From: Loktanella sp. 3ANDIMAR09
Lineage (GTDB): Bacteria; Pseudomonadota; Alphaproteobacteria; Rhodobacterales; Rhodobacteraceae
Assembly: GCF_001420005.1 (NCBI RefSeq)
Contig: NZ_LJAK01000012.1
Coordinates: 31,265-95,264, forward strand
Length of the DNA: 64,000 bases
Direction of reading: 5' to 3'
How positions within the stretch are numbered: the stretch's first letter is position 1; each line of letters opens with the position of its first letter. Positions 26,472 through 36,006 of the stretch are shown in pieces. Position numbers and translations under genes: made by a program. The notes beneath the pieces are model-generated. The model was not told the origin of the DNA. It was given only the letters and a program-made list of their open reading frames with translations, and made no database searches.

Positions 26472-26829
26472 GCGGCACCGATCACGATCTGCGAACGTTT
26501 CAACGCTTGCGACATGGCAGACCTTTGGGTGCCTTGCAGCGGATGGACCGCAATACGGAGTTCGGTGCATTCTGCGACGAACGGAGGGTTTGAGCCCATA
26601 ACTACCGAGCAGTCTGGGGTAGCCCTCCGGGACGAAGGGATATTTTTCTGCTATATATGAAAATGAACTCAATCGGTGCGCCCTTGAACTGACATTAGAA
26701 TCGTGCAGTAGGGTTAGCTACGAAAAACAAATATGATCCATCGCTTCTTTGCCCTCAAAACTATAAGATGATGTGAGCATTGCGGCTGAGGGATAAACTT
26801 ATCAAAGCTCAGCCAGAGAGGATTAAATA
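26472..26829. other. Non-coding stretch at the left edge of an AT-rich insert
   Basis: 358 bp with no gene I can support. The first half is GC-rich like the surroundings, then composition drops sharply from about 26640. No transposase, terminal inverted repeat or tRNA is visible. GAGAGGATTA just before 26830 is the ribosome site of the next gene. Confidence 0.5.
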
Positions 26830-27456
26830 GTGTCAGAAGCATTAAACGCCTTAATCACATTCACAGGAATAGTTCTCAGCTTTGCGGGCGTCGGACTTAC
26901 GTTCATCACGTTTTTTGCCCCAGGAGTTATCCAAAGTTTGGCCCTCAAAAATCCAAAGCGATGGATGCACGTTCCCTCTCAAACCGACGGAAACGAAACA
27001 TATCGCCATAAAATTTATTCAGGATTCACAATTGAAGTTGGTTATTCTGATCCAGTTCACAGAAACGATTATTTTGAGCCTTGGATGAACGCGCTATATC
27101 GCCCTGACAAAAGTGCAACATCTTACTACGTCACATTATTTTTCAACGGCCTTCCTATGGATCGGCTACTTTTTTTACAATATGATGGGTCAAGAAATTT
27201 CATTCCCGCCCCCCTTATAAAGCAAGTTGGGGAGAGGCTTTATGCATCCTTCTCTCTAAGGCAAAAGCAATTTGCAGATATTGTAGGATCCGATCACTTT
27301 AGAAGGTCATTTGACGAAGTAGCGGCATCTATTACTGGATCAAAATATAACCCAATATTGTTATCACATTATGACGAAAATCTGAATGAACACCTCAGCG
27401 CGCTAAATGAAAAAATTGAAGACTTCAAGTCGAGGATCTCTTCATATGAAATATAG
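26830..27456 (+). CDS. Hypothetical membrane-anchored protein, AT-rich
   Basis: 208 residues from a GTG start preceded by AGAGAGGATTA. There is one N-terminal membrane segment (about residues 5-32, ALITFTGIVLSFAGVGLTFI and on), then a soluble domain with many aromatics, and a C-terminal helix with coiled-coil character (ENLNEHLSALNEKIEDFKSR). I recognise no family. Base composition and codon use differ strongly from every neighbour (many A/T-ending codons), so it is very probably acquired by transfer. Anchored proteins of this build occur in defence or stress islands, but nothing here proves that. Confidence 0.75.
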   Translation: MSEALNALITFTGIVLSFAGVGLTFITFFAPGVIQSLALKNPKRWMHVPSQTDGNETYRHKIYSGFTIEVGYSDPVHRNDYFEPWMNALYRPDKSATSYYVTLFFNGLPMDRLLFLQYDGSRNFIPAPLIKQVGERLYASFSLRQKQFADIVGSDHFRRSFDEVAASITGSKYNPILLSHYDENLNEHLSALNEKIEDFKSRISSYEI

Positions 27457-27691
27457 CGGATAACGCTGTTTCCTTTTATACACAAAAACTCGTCGGCGTA
27501 TCGCTTCGTCAATACTTACAGATAAGCTGGATACGGCAGAGCATCTTTGCCACTCATATCATGCGCGGCGAATTTTGGCTTAAAACCGCTTCAGTTGATA
27601 TCGATACGGTCGTGTTGTGCTGTTAAGCTTGCGGTGAACGTCAACAAAGTCCGCACTCCGGCCACCAGCGCCTTCCCCCTAAATATTCGAT

Positions 27692-29437
27692 TTAGACGAT
27701 CATCGCGCCCTCACCCCCAGCATAAAGGGTGGCAATCAGCTCTGCCTTGTTCGCCCGTAACTGCCGCTGGTTCAGCGATCCTTTTTCGGTGATTTCACCT
27801 GCATCCAGTGAAGGGTCACGATCCAGCGGAATCGCGCGTTTCACGCGGCTGGCCGACCCTGTGGCAGACCTTGCCGCCTGCGCCAGTGCCGTCCGCACTG
27901 CGTCCATGTCCGCGCCGGGTGTCAGCCACAGCAGCGCGCCCAGTTCTGCCTGATCCTCGCCCACGATGACCGCGTCGCGGATCAGCCCGCCCATGGCATC
28001 GACCAGCCGCGCGCGCACCGCGCCGACGGCCACCCATGTGCCGGTCGTCAGCTTGAAATTCTCGGCCAGCCGCCCGTCGAAATAGAAGCCCTTGGACAGA
28101 TCATCGGGGTCCGCAGGCCGCAGCGCATCGCCCAGAGGGTAGAACCCTTCGTCGTCGAATGCCTCTGCCGTGCGAACGGGATCGCCCAGATAGCCCGGCG
28201 TCACGTTCGGCCCTTTGATCCGGGCCTCCAGCTTGTCACCGACGGGCACCAGTTTCAGCGTGACGCCGCGCGCGGGCACGCCCACGTTGCCGGATTGGTC
28301 CTGAATGTCGGTGCAGGCCAGCGTAAATGGTGCGGTTTCCGTGGCCCCCAGACCCGTCGCCAGCAACACCCGTTGCCCCGTGATCCGCAGGCCCACCGCC
28401 GACAACCGGTCCCAGGTCTGCTGCGCCATCCCGGCACCCGCATAGAACAACATGCCGAGTTTCGCGAAAAACCGCTGCGCCAATGCGTCGTCCTGTTCCA
28501 GCGCGGCGACCAGCTGATCGTAGCCGACGGGAACGTTGAAATACCAGGTGCAGGATATCTCTGACAGGTTGCGCAGGGTGGCGTCGATCTTGCCCGGCGC
28601 GGGACGGCCATCGTCGATGTAATAGGTGCCGCCGTTGGTCAGGATCATGTAGAACACCTTGTTGCCTGCCGCCGTGTGGTTCCACGGGGCCCAATCCAGC
28701 GTGACGGGCGGATCATCCGAGATATAGCGATAGCAGTCACGCACCATCGCCTGACTGGCGCAGACCATGCCGTTGGTGTTGATTACCGCTTTTGGCGTGC
28801 CGGTGGACCCGGACGTGAACAGGTATTTCAGCACCGTGTCCGCCGTCACCCCTGCCCGCGCGGCGTCCGCCGGGGCGGGGTCACAGGTCATCAGATCGTC
28901 ATAGCTGACGTCGCCGGGTCGCGCATTCCGGCACGTGATGACCGCGCGACCGTCTGCCGAAATGGCGTCCAGTGCAGCGGCAAAGGTCGCGGCGTCATCG
29001 GCAAAAACCGCACCGGGGTTCAAGGTTGCTGCAATGTCGCGCAGCTTGCCGTGGTCCTGACTGACCAAGGAATAGGGCACCGCCACGGGTGCAAAGGGCA
29101 CGCCGACGTAGGCCGCAGCCAGTCCCAAAAGCGCATGTTCGAGACTGTTTTCCGACAGGATCAACAACGGTCTATCCGCCGTCACACCGAGGTCCAGCAA
29201 CCCCGCACCCAGCCTGCGCGCTGCATCCAGCGCCTGCGCATAGGTCACGGTGATCCAGTCATCATCCGGCCCACGCCGCGCGATCCATGTCCTGTCGGGG
29301 GCAGTCTGCGCCCAGTGATCGAGATAGGCCGCCATGACCTGCGGATGATCGGGCAGGGGGTCGGTCTGCCGCATCAGGATCGTGCCGTCAGCGCGGCGGT
29401 CATAGGCGAAATGCGGCGTCCAGAACCGGTCTGTCAT
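27692..29437 (-). CDS. Feruloyl-CoA synthase (AMP-forming)
   Basis: 581 residues from the ATG at 29437. It belongs to the ANL adenylate-forming family: the P-loop is LFTSGSTGTPKAVINTNG, the A5 motif is GLGATETAPF (typical of feruloyl-CoA synthases), and DGRLAENFKLTTGTWV is the region before the C-terminal domain. It activates ferulate or a related hydroxycinnamate with ATP and CoA. It overlaps the MarR regulator gene by 4 bp, so enzyme and regulator are co-expressed. The 235 bp downstream, to 27457, hold no credible gene and mark the right edge of the AT-rich insert. Confidence 0.9.
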   Translation of the reverse strand: MTDRFWTPHFAYDRRADGTILMRQTDPLPDHPQVMAAYLDHWAQTAPDRTWIARRGPDDDWITVTYAQALDAARRLGAGLLDLGVTADRPLLILSENSLEHALLGLAAAYVGVPFAPVAVPYSLVSQDHGKLRDIAATLNPGAVFADDAATFAAALDAISADGRAVITCRNARPGDVSYDDLMTCDPAPADAARAGVTADTVLKYLFTSGSTGTPKAVINTNGMVCASQAMVRDCYRYISDDPPVTLDWAPWNHTAAGNKVFYMILTNGGTYYIDDGRPAPGKIDATLRNLSEISCTWYFNVPVGYDQLVAALEQDDALAQRFFAKLGMLFYAGAGMAQQTWDRLSAVGLRITGQRVLLATGLGATETAPFTLACTDIQDQSGNVGVPARGVTLKLVPVGDKLEARIKGPNVTPGYLGDPVRTAEAFDDEGFYPLGDALRPADPDDLSKGFYFDGRLAENFKLTTGTWVAVGAVRARLVDAMGGLIRDAVIVGEDQAELGALLWLTPGADMDAVRTALAQAARSATGSASRVKRAIPLDRDPSLDAGEITEKGSLNQRQLRANKAELIATLYAGGEGAMIV

Positions 29438-29886
29438 GTGGTGACACCCCCCATGCGGACCTTGTGCAGCAGATGCAGCAGCATGTCCTTTTCCGTATCG
29501 TCCAGCCCGGCAAAACACCGCGCCTCATGGGCCCGTACCAAAGCGACAAGCTCGTCGAACCGGGCGACCCCGCGGTCTGTCGGTTGCAGCGCCTGCACCC
29601 GCCTGTCACCCGGCACGGGTTCACGGCGGATCAGATCCGCGCCTTCCAGTTCGTCGATCAGCGCGACCATGCCGGACCGTTCCACACCCAGCGCACGGGC
29701 CAATTCGCTTTGCGTGATGCCCTGCTGACCCACGACCATCGCCAGCGCGGAAAACACCCGCGTCGACAGGCCCGCATCACCCATGATGTCCCGAAAATCG
29801 GCATGCACGGTCACATAGGCCCGTTTCAGATGATACCCGAGGAAATCACGCAGCAGGATTTCCGGGTCTGTCTCGGGGTCTGACAT
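29434..29886 (-). CDS. MarR-family transcriptional regulator
   Basis: 150 residues from the ATG at 29886, preceded by GAAAGG. The winged helix-turn-helix is ITQSELARALGVERSGMVALIDELEGADLIRR, with the wing DRRVQALQPTDRG. It is coupled to feruloyl-CoA synthase and so resembles the FerR/CouR type of regulators, which are released from DNA by hydroxycinnamoyl-CoA. An upstream in-frame ATG at 29922 is less likely because it overlaps the operator-like repeat. Repression of both arms of the aromatic cluster is inferred from the shared element. Confidence 0.88.
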   Translation of the reverse strand: MSDPETDPEILLRDFLGYHLKRAYVTVHADFRDIMGDAGLSTRVFSALAMVVGQQGITQSELARALGVERSGMVALIDELEGADLIRREPVPGDRRVQALQPTDRGVARFDELVALVRAHEARCFAGLDDTEKDMLLHLLHKVRMGGVTT

Positions 29887-29908
29887 GACGCGCCTTTCGG
29901 GGATCGAA

Positions 29909-29930
29909 TTGTTTAGTTCCATAACAGTTA
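29909..29930 (+). promoter_or_regulatory. Operator-like element upstream of the MarR gene
   Basis: TTGTTT, 7 bases, TAACAGTTA: the same parts and the same spacing as at 25641-25662, with 17 of the first 24 bases from the left end identical. It lies 23-44 bp upstream of the MarR start, a good place for autoregulation. The region to 30081 also has to contain the ureD promoter. Confidence 0.55.
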
Positions 29931-30081
29931 CAGGTTCCAACAACCTTCTGTCCACGAAAACCGCAGACCGGTCTGCAAGAACTGTCCGAAAACGCGGCCC
30001 TCTGCCCAAGAAACAGGCAGCACGTGAAATCACGACGACCCCGCCACAGCCCGCGGCGCGGGGTCGGTTGACTTATCCCGG

Positions 30082-30954
30082 ATGCAGTCACCAAGGTTTC
30101 GCAGATCAAGGGAGCCCGCCATCACCATCCTGTCCCCCAGCCTGTCGCCCGCGACACCCGTGCCTGCCGTCCGGTCCCATGGCCGGGTCGACCTGTGCGT
30201 GCAGGCGCGCGATGACGGCACCGGCATCGCGCGGTTGCGCACCTCTGGCTGTCTCAAACTGCTGTTTCCCACGGGACGCGCCCCGCTGACGGCCGTGCTG
30301 CTGAATACCTCTGGCGGATTGACCGGCGGCGATGATCTGGGGGTCACGCTGGACGCCCGCCCCGGCGCGCACCTGGCCCTGACCACGCAGGCCGCGGAAC
30401 GGATCTACAAGGCAGCGCAGGGCAGCGCCCGCGTGGTGAACACCATCACCGCGCAGGACCGCAGCACGGTGATGTGGCTGCCGCAGGACACGATCCTGTT
30501 CGACGCCTCCGGCCTGAACCGCAGCCTGCACTGCGAGGTTGCCCCGACCGCCACCGCCCTGTTGGTGGAACCGGTCGTCTTTGGCCGGACACTGTCGGGC
30601 GAGGCGCTGCGCGACATTACCTACACCGACCGCATCCATGTCACCCGCGACGGCGCACCCTTGGTATCGGATGCGATCCACATCAGCGGCGACGCGCAGG
30701 CGCAACTGGCCCGCGCAGCCACCGCAGGTGGCGCCGGTGCCATGGCCACGCTGATCTATGCGGCCCCCGACGCAGGCAACAGGCTGGACGCCCTGCGCAG
30801 GGCCATCGGCAGTGGCGGTGCCGCCAGCAGCCCGCGCGACGGCGTGATCTGCGCCCGCCTGCTGGCCGCCGACAGCTTTGACCTGCGCCGCACGCTGACG
30901 CGTGCCCTGACCCTGTTGGCCGGGACCGACCTGCCCCCAAGCTGGAGATTGTGA
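30082..30954 (+). CDS. ureD: UreD, urease accessory protein
   Basis: 290 residues. UreD is the scaffold that receives UreF and UreG during nickel insertion into apo-urease. Family features: LNTSGGLTGGDDLGVTLDARPGAHLALTTQAAERIYKA, then LPQDTILFDASGLNRSLHCEV and VFGRTLSGEAL. The ATG at 30082 is the best start seen, though no clear ribosome site precedes it. It ends directly at the ureA start. Confidence 0.94.
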   Translation: MQSPRFRRSREPAITILSPSLSPATPVPAVRSHGRVDLCVQARDDGTGIARLRTSGCLKLLFPTGRAPLTAVLLNTSGGLTGGDDLGVTLDARPGAHLALTTQAAERIYKAAQGSARVVNTITAQDRSTVMWLPQDTILFDASGLNRSLHCEVAPTATALLVEPVVFGRTLSGEALRDITYTDRIHVTRDGAPLVSDAIHISGDAQAQLARAATAGGAGAMATLIYAAPDAGNRLDALRRAIGSGGAASSPRDGVICARLLAADSFDLRRTLTRALTLLAGTDLPPSWRL

Positions 30955-31257
30955 ATGAACCTGACGCCCCGCGAAAAGGACAAACTGCTGATCGCCATGG
31001 CCGCCGAGGTCGCGCGCAAACGCCTCGCGCGCGGTGTAAAGCTCAACCATCCCGAGGCCATCGCGCTGATCACCGACACCGTGGTCGAGGGTGCCCGCGA
31101 CGGCCGGTCGGTGTCGGAAATGATGCAAGCCGGTGCCGAGGTCGTCACCCGCGATCAATGCATGGAAGGCGTGCCCGAGATGATCCACGACGTGCAGGTC
31201 GAGGCGACCTTTCCCGACGGCACAAAACTGGTGACGGTCCATGATCCGATCCGTTGA
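30955..31257 (+). CDS. ureA: Urease gamma subunit
   Basis: 100 residues, exact family size. [20 protein letters not shown] and [21 protein letters not shown] are diagnostic. The structural subunit packs with UreB and UreC in the (alpha-beta-gamma)3 enzyme. The start codon directly follows the ureD stop. Confidence 0.98.
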   Translation: MNLTPREKDKLLIAMAAEVARKRLARGVKLNHPEAIALITDTVVEGARDGRSVSEMMQAGAEVVTRDQCMEGVPEMIHDVQVEATFPDGTKLVTVHDPIR

Positions 31258-31296
31258 ATTTGAGTATTTTTGGCAAGATGATGCAGGAGACCCGCG

Positions 31297-31602
31297 ATGA
31301 TCCCCGGTGAGATACTGACGGCAGGGGGTGAGATCACCCTGAATGCCGACCGCGAGGCCGTGACGCTGATGGTGGCCAATACCGGCGACCGACCCGTGCA
31401 GGTCGGCAGCCATTATCATTTTGCCGAAACCAATCCGGCGCTGGATTTTGACCGCGCTGCGGCGCGTGGCTGTCGGCTGGATATTGCCGCAGGCACCGCC
31501 GTGCGGTTCGAACCCGGCCAGCGGCGCGAGGTGAACCTGATCCCCTTTGCCGGTGGCCGCGTCGTTTACGGATTCAACCAGACCGTCATGGGGGAGCTCT
31601 GA
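31297..31602 (+). CDS. ureB: Urease beta subunit
   Basis: 101 residues. [34 protein letters not shown] and the C-terminal [10 protein letters not shown] are typical. A good ribosome site (AGGAGA) lies before the ATG in the 39-bp gap after ureA. The stop is 1 bp before the ureC start. Confidence 0.98.
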   Translation: MIPGEILTAGGEITLNADREAVTLMVANTGDRPVQVGSHYHFAETNPALDFDRAAARGCRLDIAAGTAVRFEPGQRREVNLIPFAGGRVVYGFNQTVMGEL

Positions 31603-31603
31603 C

Positions 31604-33343
31604 ATGGCAACCCGTATCTCTCGCGCGTCCTATGCCGCGATGTATGGCCCCACCGTGGGCGACCGGGTGCGGCTGGCCGACACCGACCTGATCATCGAGG
31701 TCGAACGCGACCTGACCGCCACACGCGGCGACGGCGGCAACGCGCTGCACTATGGTGAAGAGGTCAAGTTCGGCGGCGGCAAGGTCATCCGCGACGGCAT
31801 GGGCCAGTCACAGGCCACCCGCGCTGCCGGGGCCGTCGATACGGTCATCACCAACGCGCTGATCGTGGATTGGACCGGCATCTACAAGGCCGACGTGGGC
31901 CTGCGCGACGGCCGCATCAACAAGATCGGCAAGGCAGGCAATCCCGACACCCAGCCCGGCGTCGATATCATCATCGGGCCGGGGACAGAGATCATCGCCG
32001 GTGAGGGGCGCATCCTGACCGCCGGCGGGTTTGACAGCCACATCCATTTCATCTGCCCGCAACAGATCGACGATGCGCTGCATTCAGGCGTGACGACCAT
32101 GCTGGGCGGCGGCACCGGGCCCGCGCATGGCTCGCTGGCCACGACCTGCACGCCGGGACCCTGGCACATGGCGCGGATGCTGCAATCGGCGGATGCCTTT
32201 GCGATGAACCTCGCCTTTGCGGGCAAGGGCAACGCCAGCCTGCCCGCCGCGCTCGAGGAACAGGTGCTGGGCGGGGCCTGCGCGCTGAAACTGCACGAGG
32301 ACTGGGGCACGACCCCCGCCGCCATCGACTGCTGCCTGAGCGTCGCCGACGCGATGGACGTGCAGGTCATGATCCACACCGATACGCTGAACGAATCCGG
32401 GTTCGTCGAACACACGCTGAATGCCATCAAGGGCCGCACGATCCACGCCTTTCACACCGAGGGTGCGGGGGGCGGCCATGCGCCGGACATCATCAAGATC
32501 TGTGGCGAACAGAACGTCCTGCCGTCCTCCACCAACCCGACGCGGCCCTTTACCGTGAACACGGTCGAGGAACATCTGGACATGCTGATGGTCTGCCATC
32601 ATCTGGACAAATCCATCCCCGAAGATATCGCATTCGCCGAAAGCCGCATCCGGCGCGAAACCATCGCGGCCGAGGATATCCTGCACGACATGGGCGCATT
32701 TTCGATCATCGCGAGCGACAGCCAGGCGATGGGCCGCGTGGGCGAGGTCCTGATCCGCACCTGGCAAACCGCCGACAAGATGCGCAAGCAGCGCGGCCGC
32801 CTGCCAGAGGAAACGGGCGACAACGACAATGTCCGCGTGCGCCGCTATATCGCGAAATACACGATCAACCCTGCCATTGCCCACGGCATCAGCGCCCATA
32901 TCGGCAGCATCGAGCAAGGCAAGCGCGCCGATCTGGTGTTGTGGAATCCCGCGTTTTTCGGGGTAAAGCCGGAAATGGTCCTGATGGGCGGCACCATCGT
33001 CATGGCACAGATGGGTGATCCCAATGCGTCCATCCCCACACCGCAGCCGGTCTATTCGCGGCCCATGTGGGGGGCCTACGGGCGTAGCGTCGAACATTCC
33101 GCCGTGACTTTTGTATCTGGTGCCGCACAGGACGACGGCATCCGCGACCGCCTTGGCCTGGCGAAACAGACGCTGGCGGTGGAAAACACCCGCAACATCG
33201 GCAAACGCGATCTGAAACTGAACGACGCCACGCCCACCGTCGAGGTCGATCCCGAAACCTACGAGGTCCGTGCCGACGGCGAGTTGTTGACCTGTCAGCC
33301 GGCAGAGGTTCTGCCGATGGCGCAACGGTATTTCATGTTCTGA
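31604..33343 (+). CDS. ureC: Urease alpha subunit (catalytic)
   Basis: 579 residues from the ATG at 31604, slightly longer than the common 567-572. Nickel-site features are intact: FDSHIHF near 146-148, the carbamylated Lys near 229 in [11 protein letters not shown], the two metal His regions further on, and the flap [37 protein letters not shown] is also typical. It hydrolyses urea to ammonia and carbamate in the cytoplasm. The maturation genes ureEFG follow only after two inserted small genes. Confidence 0.98.
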   Translation: MATRISRASYAAMYGPTVGDRVRLADTDLIIEVERDLTATRGDGGNALHYGEEVKFGGGKVIRDGMGQSQATRAAGAVDTVITNALIVDWTGIYKADVGLRDGRINKIGKAGNPDTQPGVDIIIGPGTEIIAGEGRILTAGGFDSHIHFICPQQIDDALHSGVTTMLGGGTGPAHGSLATTCTPGPWHMARMLQSADAFAMNLAFAGKGNASLPAALEEQVLGGACALKLHEDWGTTPAAIDCCLSVADAMDVQVMIHTDTLNESGFVEHTLNAIKGRTIHAFHTEGAGGGHAPDIIKICGEQNVLPSSTNPTRPFTVNTVEEHLDMLMVCHHLDKSIPEDIAFAESRIRRETIAAEDILHDMGAFSIIASDSQAMGRVGEVLIRTWQTADKMRKQRGRLPEETGDNDNVRVRRYIAKYTINPAIAHGISAHIGSIEQGKRADLVLWNPAFFGVKPEMVLMGGTIVMAQMGDPNASIPTPQPVYSRPMWGAYGRSVEHSAVTFVSGAAQDDGIRDRLGLAKQTLAVENTRNIGKRDLKLNDATPTVEVDPETYEVRADGELLTCQPAEVLPMAQRYFMF

Positions 33344-33445
33344 TGACAGGTTCAGCATCCCACCTGCTGCAGTGCGGCATTGCAAAGACGGCTGTAGTTA
33401 TGCAGACCAAGCCCGCCTACCTTCAATGGCAAGGGAGGAAACCAA

Positions 33446-33709
33446 ATGAACACGAGCAAAGGGTTTCCAATGGCTTATCAGAACACAGCACATCACGATC
33501 TTTACGGGGTTTTTGCAACGCTGCGCGAGAACCTGGCCGCATTCGGTCGCGGGTTGTCGCGGGGCATGGAGGCATATGCCCACCGCAAGTCGCGCATCGA
33601 TCAAATGGAACGGTTGAACGCGAAAACCGATGCGGAACTGGCCGAAATGGGACTGCGTCGTCAGGACATCGCGCGCCACGTCTTTGCCGACCTGATGAAC
33701 GTTTACTGA
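33446..33709 (+). CDS. DUF1127-type small protein inside the urease operon
   Basis: 87 residues from an ATG with a strong GGGAGGAA ribosome site. The C-terminal half RIDQMERLNAKTDAELAEMGLRR plus DIARHVFADL is the DUF1127 signature (YjiS-like). DUF1127 proteins are small arginine-rich proteins common in alphaproteobacteria, with reported roles in RNA and phosphate/nitrogen regulation. The 103-bp gap after ureC and the hairpin after this gene suggest it may also have its own expression unit. Confidence 0.75.
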   Translation: MNTSKGFPMAYQNTAHHDLYGVFATLRENLAAFGRGLSRGMEAYAHRKSRIDQMERLNAKTDAELAEMGLRRQDIARHVFADLMNVY

Positions 33710-33720
33710 CGATCAGGTTC

Positions 33721-33766
33721 GGGGGGCAGTCCCGCACAGCGCATGACGGACTTGCAGCTGCCCCCC
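33721..33766 (+). terminator. GC-rich hairpin between the two DUF1127 genes
   Basis: GGGGGGCAG at 33721-33729 pairs with CTGCCCCCC at 33758-33766; the loop is 28 bases and no T-tract follows. It could be a transcript-stabilising or attenuating hairpin rather than a true terminator. Confidence 0.4.
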
Positions 33767-33841
33767 TGACGCATCCCCGTGGTCAAGGCCACCTCTGGTG
33801 TATGGGGCCGTTGCCCCACCACATGCACCAAGAGGTTTATC

Positions 33842-34057
33842 ATGCCACTCGACACGACATTACCGACCGACCTGCAGACGCAGGTGGACGACTATTTCGC
33901 CACATTGGGTCAGGGGTTCAACGCGGGAAGGATCCGGCAGGAACGCACCACGCGATTGATCGCACTGAACGCGATGACCGATGCGGAACTGGCACAACAG
34001 GGCCTGACCCGCGCCGAGATTCCGAACCACGTTTTCGGCGATATGTTTCCCAAGTAA
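33842..34057 (+). CDS. Second DUF1127-like small protein
   Basis: 71 residues from the ATG at 33842 (AAGAGG upstream). The C-terminal part TRLIALNAMTDAELAQQG and LTRAEIPNHVFGDMF aligns with the first DUF1127 protein (MERLNAKTDAELAEMGLRRQDIARHVFADL), so the two are diverged tandem paralogues. The N-terminus differs and contains an acidic segment (LQTQVDDYFATLGQG). It ends 19 bp before ureE, which ties it to the urease transcript. Confidence 0.7.
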   Translation: MPLDTTLPTDLQTQVDDYFATLGQGFNAGRIRQERTTRLIALNAMTDAELAQQGLTRAEIPNHVFGDMFPK

Positions 34058-34076
34058 ACCTGACGGCGGTGGCAGC

Positions 34077-34541
34077 ATGACCGATATGCCGACCGCCCAG
34101 CACGTCGAACCGTTCGGCGGGTCCGCTGTGGATACCGTGACGCTGGACTACGAATCGCGGTTCCTGCGCCGCCGCGTGTTGACCACCGACACCGGGGTGC
34201 GGTTCCTCGTGGATCTGCCACACACCACATCGCTGAATGCGGGCGACGCACTGGTGCTGAATGACGGTCCGCGCATTCGCGTGCAGGCCGCGGCCGAGGA
34301 TGTGTTGCGGATCACGGGGCCGAACCTGGCACGGATTGCCTGGCATATCGGCAACCGGCACACCCCCTGCCAGATCGCGGGCGACCATCTGCTGATCAAG
34401 GCCGATGACGTGATCCGTCACATGCTGGACACCATCGGGGCCAAGGTGACGCCCGATTGTGTGCCATTCACGCCCGAGGGCGGTGCCTATGGGCACGGGC
34501 GCACCCATGCCCACGCACATGGCCACACCGCCCATGACTGA
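34077..34541 (+). CDS. ureE: UreE, urease nickel chaperone
   Basis: 154 residues. The N-terminal peptide-binding domain holds TLDYESRFLRRRVLTTDTG, the C-terminal metal-binding domain has WHIGNRHTPCQI, and the tail is His-rich ([16 protein letters not shown]) for nickel. It delivers nickel to UreG. The 3' end overlaps the ureF start. Confidence 0.95.
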   Translation: MTDMPTAQHVEPFGGSAVDTVTLDYESRFLRRRVLTTDTGVRFLVDLPHTTSLNAGDALVLNDGPRIRVQAAAEDVLRITGPNLARIAWHIGNRHTPCQIAGDHLLIKADDVIRHMLDTIGAKVTPDCVPFTPEGGAYGHGRTHAHAHGHTAHD

Positions 34542-35169
34542 CGCGCGGTTGCTGACCCTGATGCAATGGCTGTCGCCTGCGTTCCCGCTGGGCAGTTTTT
34601 CCTATTCCCACGGGATCGAGGCGGCGGTTGCGGCGGGCCTGATCCACGACGCAGACAGCCTGACCGACTGGCTGACGGACATCCTGCGCCACGGCACAGG
34701 GCGCAGCGATGCAATCTGGCTGCGGCTAGCGGCGGACACCGACAATCTGAACACGCTGGACGCGCACTGCCGCGCCTATGCGCCCGCCCGCGAACGGCTG
34801 GCAGAGGCTGACCGCCAGGGGGCCGCGTTCTGCAACCTCGCGCGTCAGGTTTGGGGCATCGACATGGCCGACGTGACGCTGGCCCCTGCGGTGGGCCATG
34901 CCGCCCGCCAGATCGGCATGGACATCGACACTGTCGTGCCGCTGTTTCTGTCATCCTTTGCCGGGAACCTCGTTGCCGGCGCGCAGCGTCTGTTGCCACT
35001 GGGACAGACCCGCGCGCAGGCGATCAATGCGGCACTTCACCCGGTCTGCGTCGCGGTCGCCAGCGATACGCGCGGCGCGACCATCGACGACATTCAGTCC
35101 ACCGCGCTGATGTCCGACATCATGGCGATGCAACACGAAACCCAAACTGTCAGGCTGTTTCAATCATGA
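34534..35169 (+). CDS. ureF: UreF, urease accessory protein
   Basis: 211 residues from the ATG at 34534, which overlaps the ureE stop. In-frame ATGs at 34507 and 34519 are also possible and would add 9 or 5 residues. [27 protein letters not shown] is the family start. It bridges UreD and UreG during GTP-dependent nickel insertion. The stop overlaps ureG by 4 bp. Confidence 0.94.
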   Translation: MTDARLLTLMQWLSPAFPLGSFSYSHGIEAAVAAGLIHDADSLTDWLTDILRHGTGRSDAIWLRLAADTDNLNTLDAHCRAYAPARERLAEADRQGAAFCNLARQVWGIDMADVTLAPAVGHAARQIGMDIDTVVPLFLSSFAGNLVAGAQRLLPLGQTRAQAINAALHPVCVAVASDTRGATIDDIQSTALMSDIMAMQHETQTVRLFQS

Positions 35170-35777
35170 CCAAACTCAATGGCCCGCTGCGCATCGGCAT
35201 CGGCGGCCCCGTCGGCGCAGGCAAAACCACACTGACCGCGCGACTGGCCGAACGGCTGAAATCCGAATTTTCCATCGCGGTCATCACCAACGACATTTAC
35301 ACTCAAGAGGACGCAGAGGCCTTGATGCGGATGCAGATCCTGCCCGCCGACCGCGTCATGGGTGTGGAAACCGGCGGTTGCCCGCACACCGCGATCCGCG
35401 AGGACGCCAGCATCAACCTGGCCGCCATCGACCGGATGAACAAACGCCATCCCGACCTGCAGATCGTCCTGATCGAAAGCGGCGGCGACAACCTGTCCGC
35501 CACATTCAGTCCCGAACTGGCCGACATCACCATCTATGTCATCGACACCGCCGCCGGAGAGGACATCCCCCGCAAGGGCGGACCCGCCCTGACCCGGTCC
35601 GACGTGCTGGTGGTGAACAAGACAGACCTAGCACCCTATGTCGGCGCCAACCTCGACCGGATGCGGGCCGATGCCGCCACCGCAAGGGGCGACCGCCCCT
35701 TTGTGTTCGCATCCCTGAAATCCGGTGACGGTGTGGACGCGGTGATCGCCCAGATCCGGAATTTTGGCGGTTTGTGA
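35166..35777 (+). CDS. ureG: UreG, urease maturation GTPase
   Basis: 203 residues. The P-loop [13 protein letters not shown], the metal motif ETGGCPH and the guanine specificity [12 protein letters not shown] are all present. It couples GTP hydrolysis to nickel delivery and is the last gene of the urease operon. The following 229 bp (35778-36006) hold no gene and must contain the mrp promoter. Confidence 0.97.
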   Translation: MTKLNGPLRIGIGGPVGAGKTTLTARLAERLKSEFSIAVITNDIYTQEDAEALMRMQILPADRVMGVETGGCPHTAIREDASINLAAIDRMNKRHPDLQIVLIESGGDNLSATFSPELADITIYVIDTAAGEDIPRKGGPALTRSDVLVVNKTDLAPYVGANLDRMRADAATARGDRPFVFASLKSGDGVDAVIAQIRNFGGL

Positions 35778-36006
35778 CGAAAACCGACATGCCGGGGTCT
35801 TGGACTGCGGCAAAGGCGACTTAAATGGCATCAAGGAAACGTGACAAAGGATATTGCAGGCAGTGAGGCCCCTATCGTGACCCCGCTCGATCTTTGGTGT
35901 GCGCCACGGCGCGCGCCCATCCTGTCCGGTTTTCCTCGTCAATCACAACGCACTGGTGTAGGCGTCCGCCACCCCGACCGCGCTAGCCAGAGGTGATCCC
36001 AGACCC

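Noticed and set aside
26472..27691. Insertion sequence or transposon remnant
   Set aside because: Composition suggests foreign DNA, but I see no transposase fragment, no terminal inverted repeats and no clear target duplication.
30106..31605. A 499-codon minus-strand open frame across ureD-ureA-ureB
   Set aside because: It spans three solid urease genes and their gaps and codes for a low-complexity Gly/Gln/Arg-rich sequence; an antisense artefact.
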